Shown piece by piece: positions 63,964 to 64,000 of a stretch of DNA of 64,000 nucleotides (position 1 is the stretch's first letter; every line of letters begins with the position of its first letter). Made by a program: the position numbers and the translations under genes. The notes beneath the pieces were generated by a model. That model was given only the letters and a program-made list of their open reading frames with translations, had not been told where the DNA came from and did no database searches. Source of the DNA: Datnioides undecimradiatus (taxonomy: Eukaryota > Chordata > Actinopteri > Lobotiformes > Datnioididae); NCBI GenBank assembly GCA_008933995.1, contig WARS01000007.1, forward strand, positions 1,552,230-1,616,229. Reading direction: 5' to 3'.

Positions 63964-64000
63964 CACATTTTGATGCTAATAAATGTAAAAATATGGGATC

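Larger units (their letters stand above)
61105..64000. other. Right-hand flank, no gene recognised
   Basis: Apart from the pyrimidine tract and the dispersed repeat at the right edge I see no exon or RNA gene. A CpG/GCATGC-rich patch lies at 62340-62440. Confidence 0.5.

Noticed and set aside
1-64000. CRISPR arrays, bacterial operons, phage or tRNA/rRNA genes
   Set aside because: No regularly spaced repeats, no ribosome-binding-site/ORF organisation, and no tRNA or rRNA signature was noticed. The repeats are eukaryotic microsatellites and transposon fragments.

Overview
This window looks like vertebrate genomic DNA, most likely from a spiny-rayed (percomorph) teleost fish. It is AT-leaning and intron-rich, with (CA)n microsatellites and several dispersed repeat families that I recognise from teleost genomes: the 'GCTAAGCTAAGC' foldback, the 'CATGCTAAC' repeat, the 'CCTAACCAAGTNGTTT' repeat, Tc1 and DIRS relics. 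There are no bacterial operons, no CRISPR array and no recognisable RNA genes. No intact open frame in the window encodes a complete protein.

The only gene I can name is on the minus strand. It is the 5' part of a matrix metalloproteinase gene whose closest family match is MMP17 (MT4-MMP). Coding exon 1 (44014-44148 or 44014-44121) carries the start codon and signal peptide. Coding exon 2 (2554-2686) carries the beginning of the propeptide domain. The two exons join in phase and are separated by an intron of about 41 kb (2687-44013). Exon 2 ends in phase 1, so the rest of the gene (cysteine switch, zinc catalytic domain, hemopexin repeats, GPI signal) lies beyond the left edge. The part of intron 2 in the window fills 1-2553.

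Region by region. 1-2553: intron 2, with a (GT)n tract and a MITE with perfect 15-bp inverted ends only 95 bp from exon 2. 2687-44013: intron 1, which holds a degraded Tc1 transposase copy (about 20460-21235), a degraded DIRS-type reverse transcriptase fragment (about 39793-40125), a foldback element (36799-37272), several fragments of teleost dispersed repeats and many simple repeats. 44149-44560: probable 5' UTR and promoter, rich in CpG and with short upstream ORFs. 44560-64000: 5' flank, mostly featureless or repeat-derived, with one exon-like segment on the minus strand (61030-61100) that I cannot assign, a pyrimidine tract near 62015-62290 and a repeat fragment at the right end.

I found no convincing new biological system. 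The items most worth checking are the unassigned exon candidate at 61030-61100, the very large first intron with its possible conserved non-coding elements, and the transposon relics.
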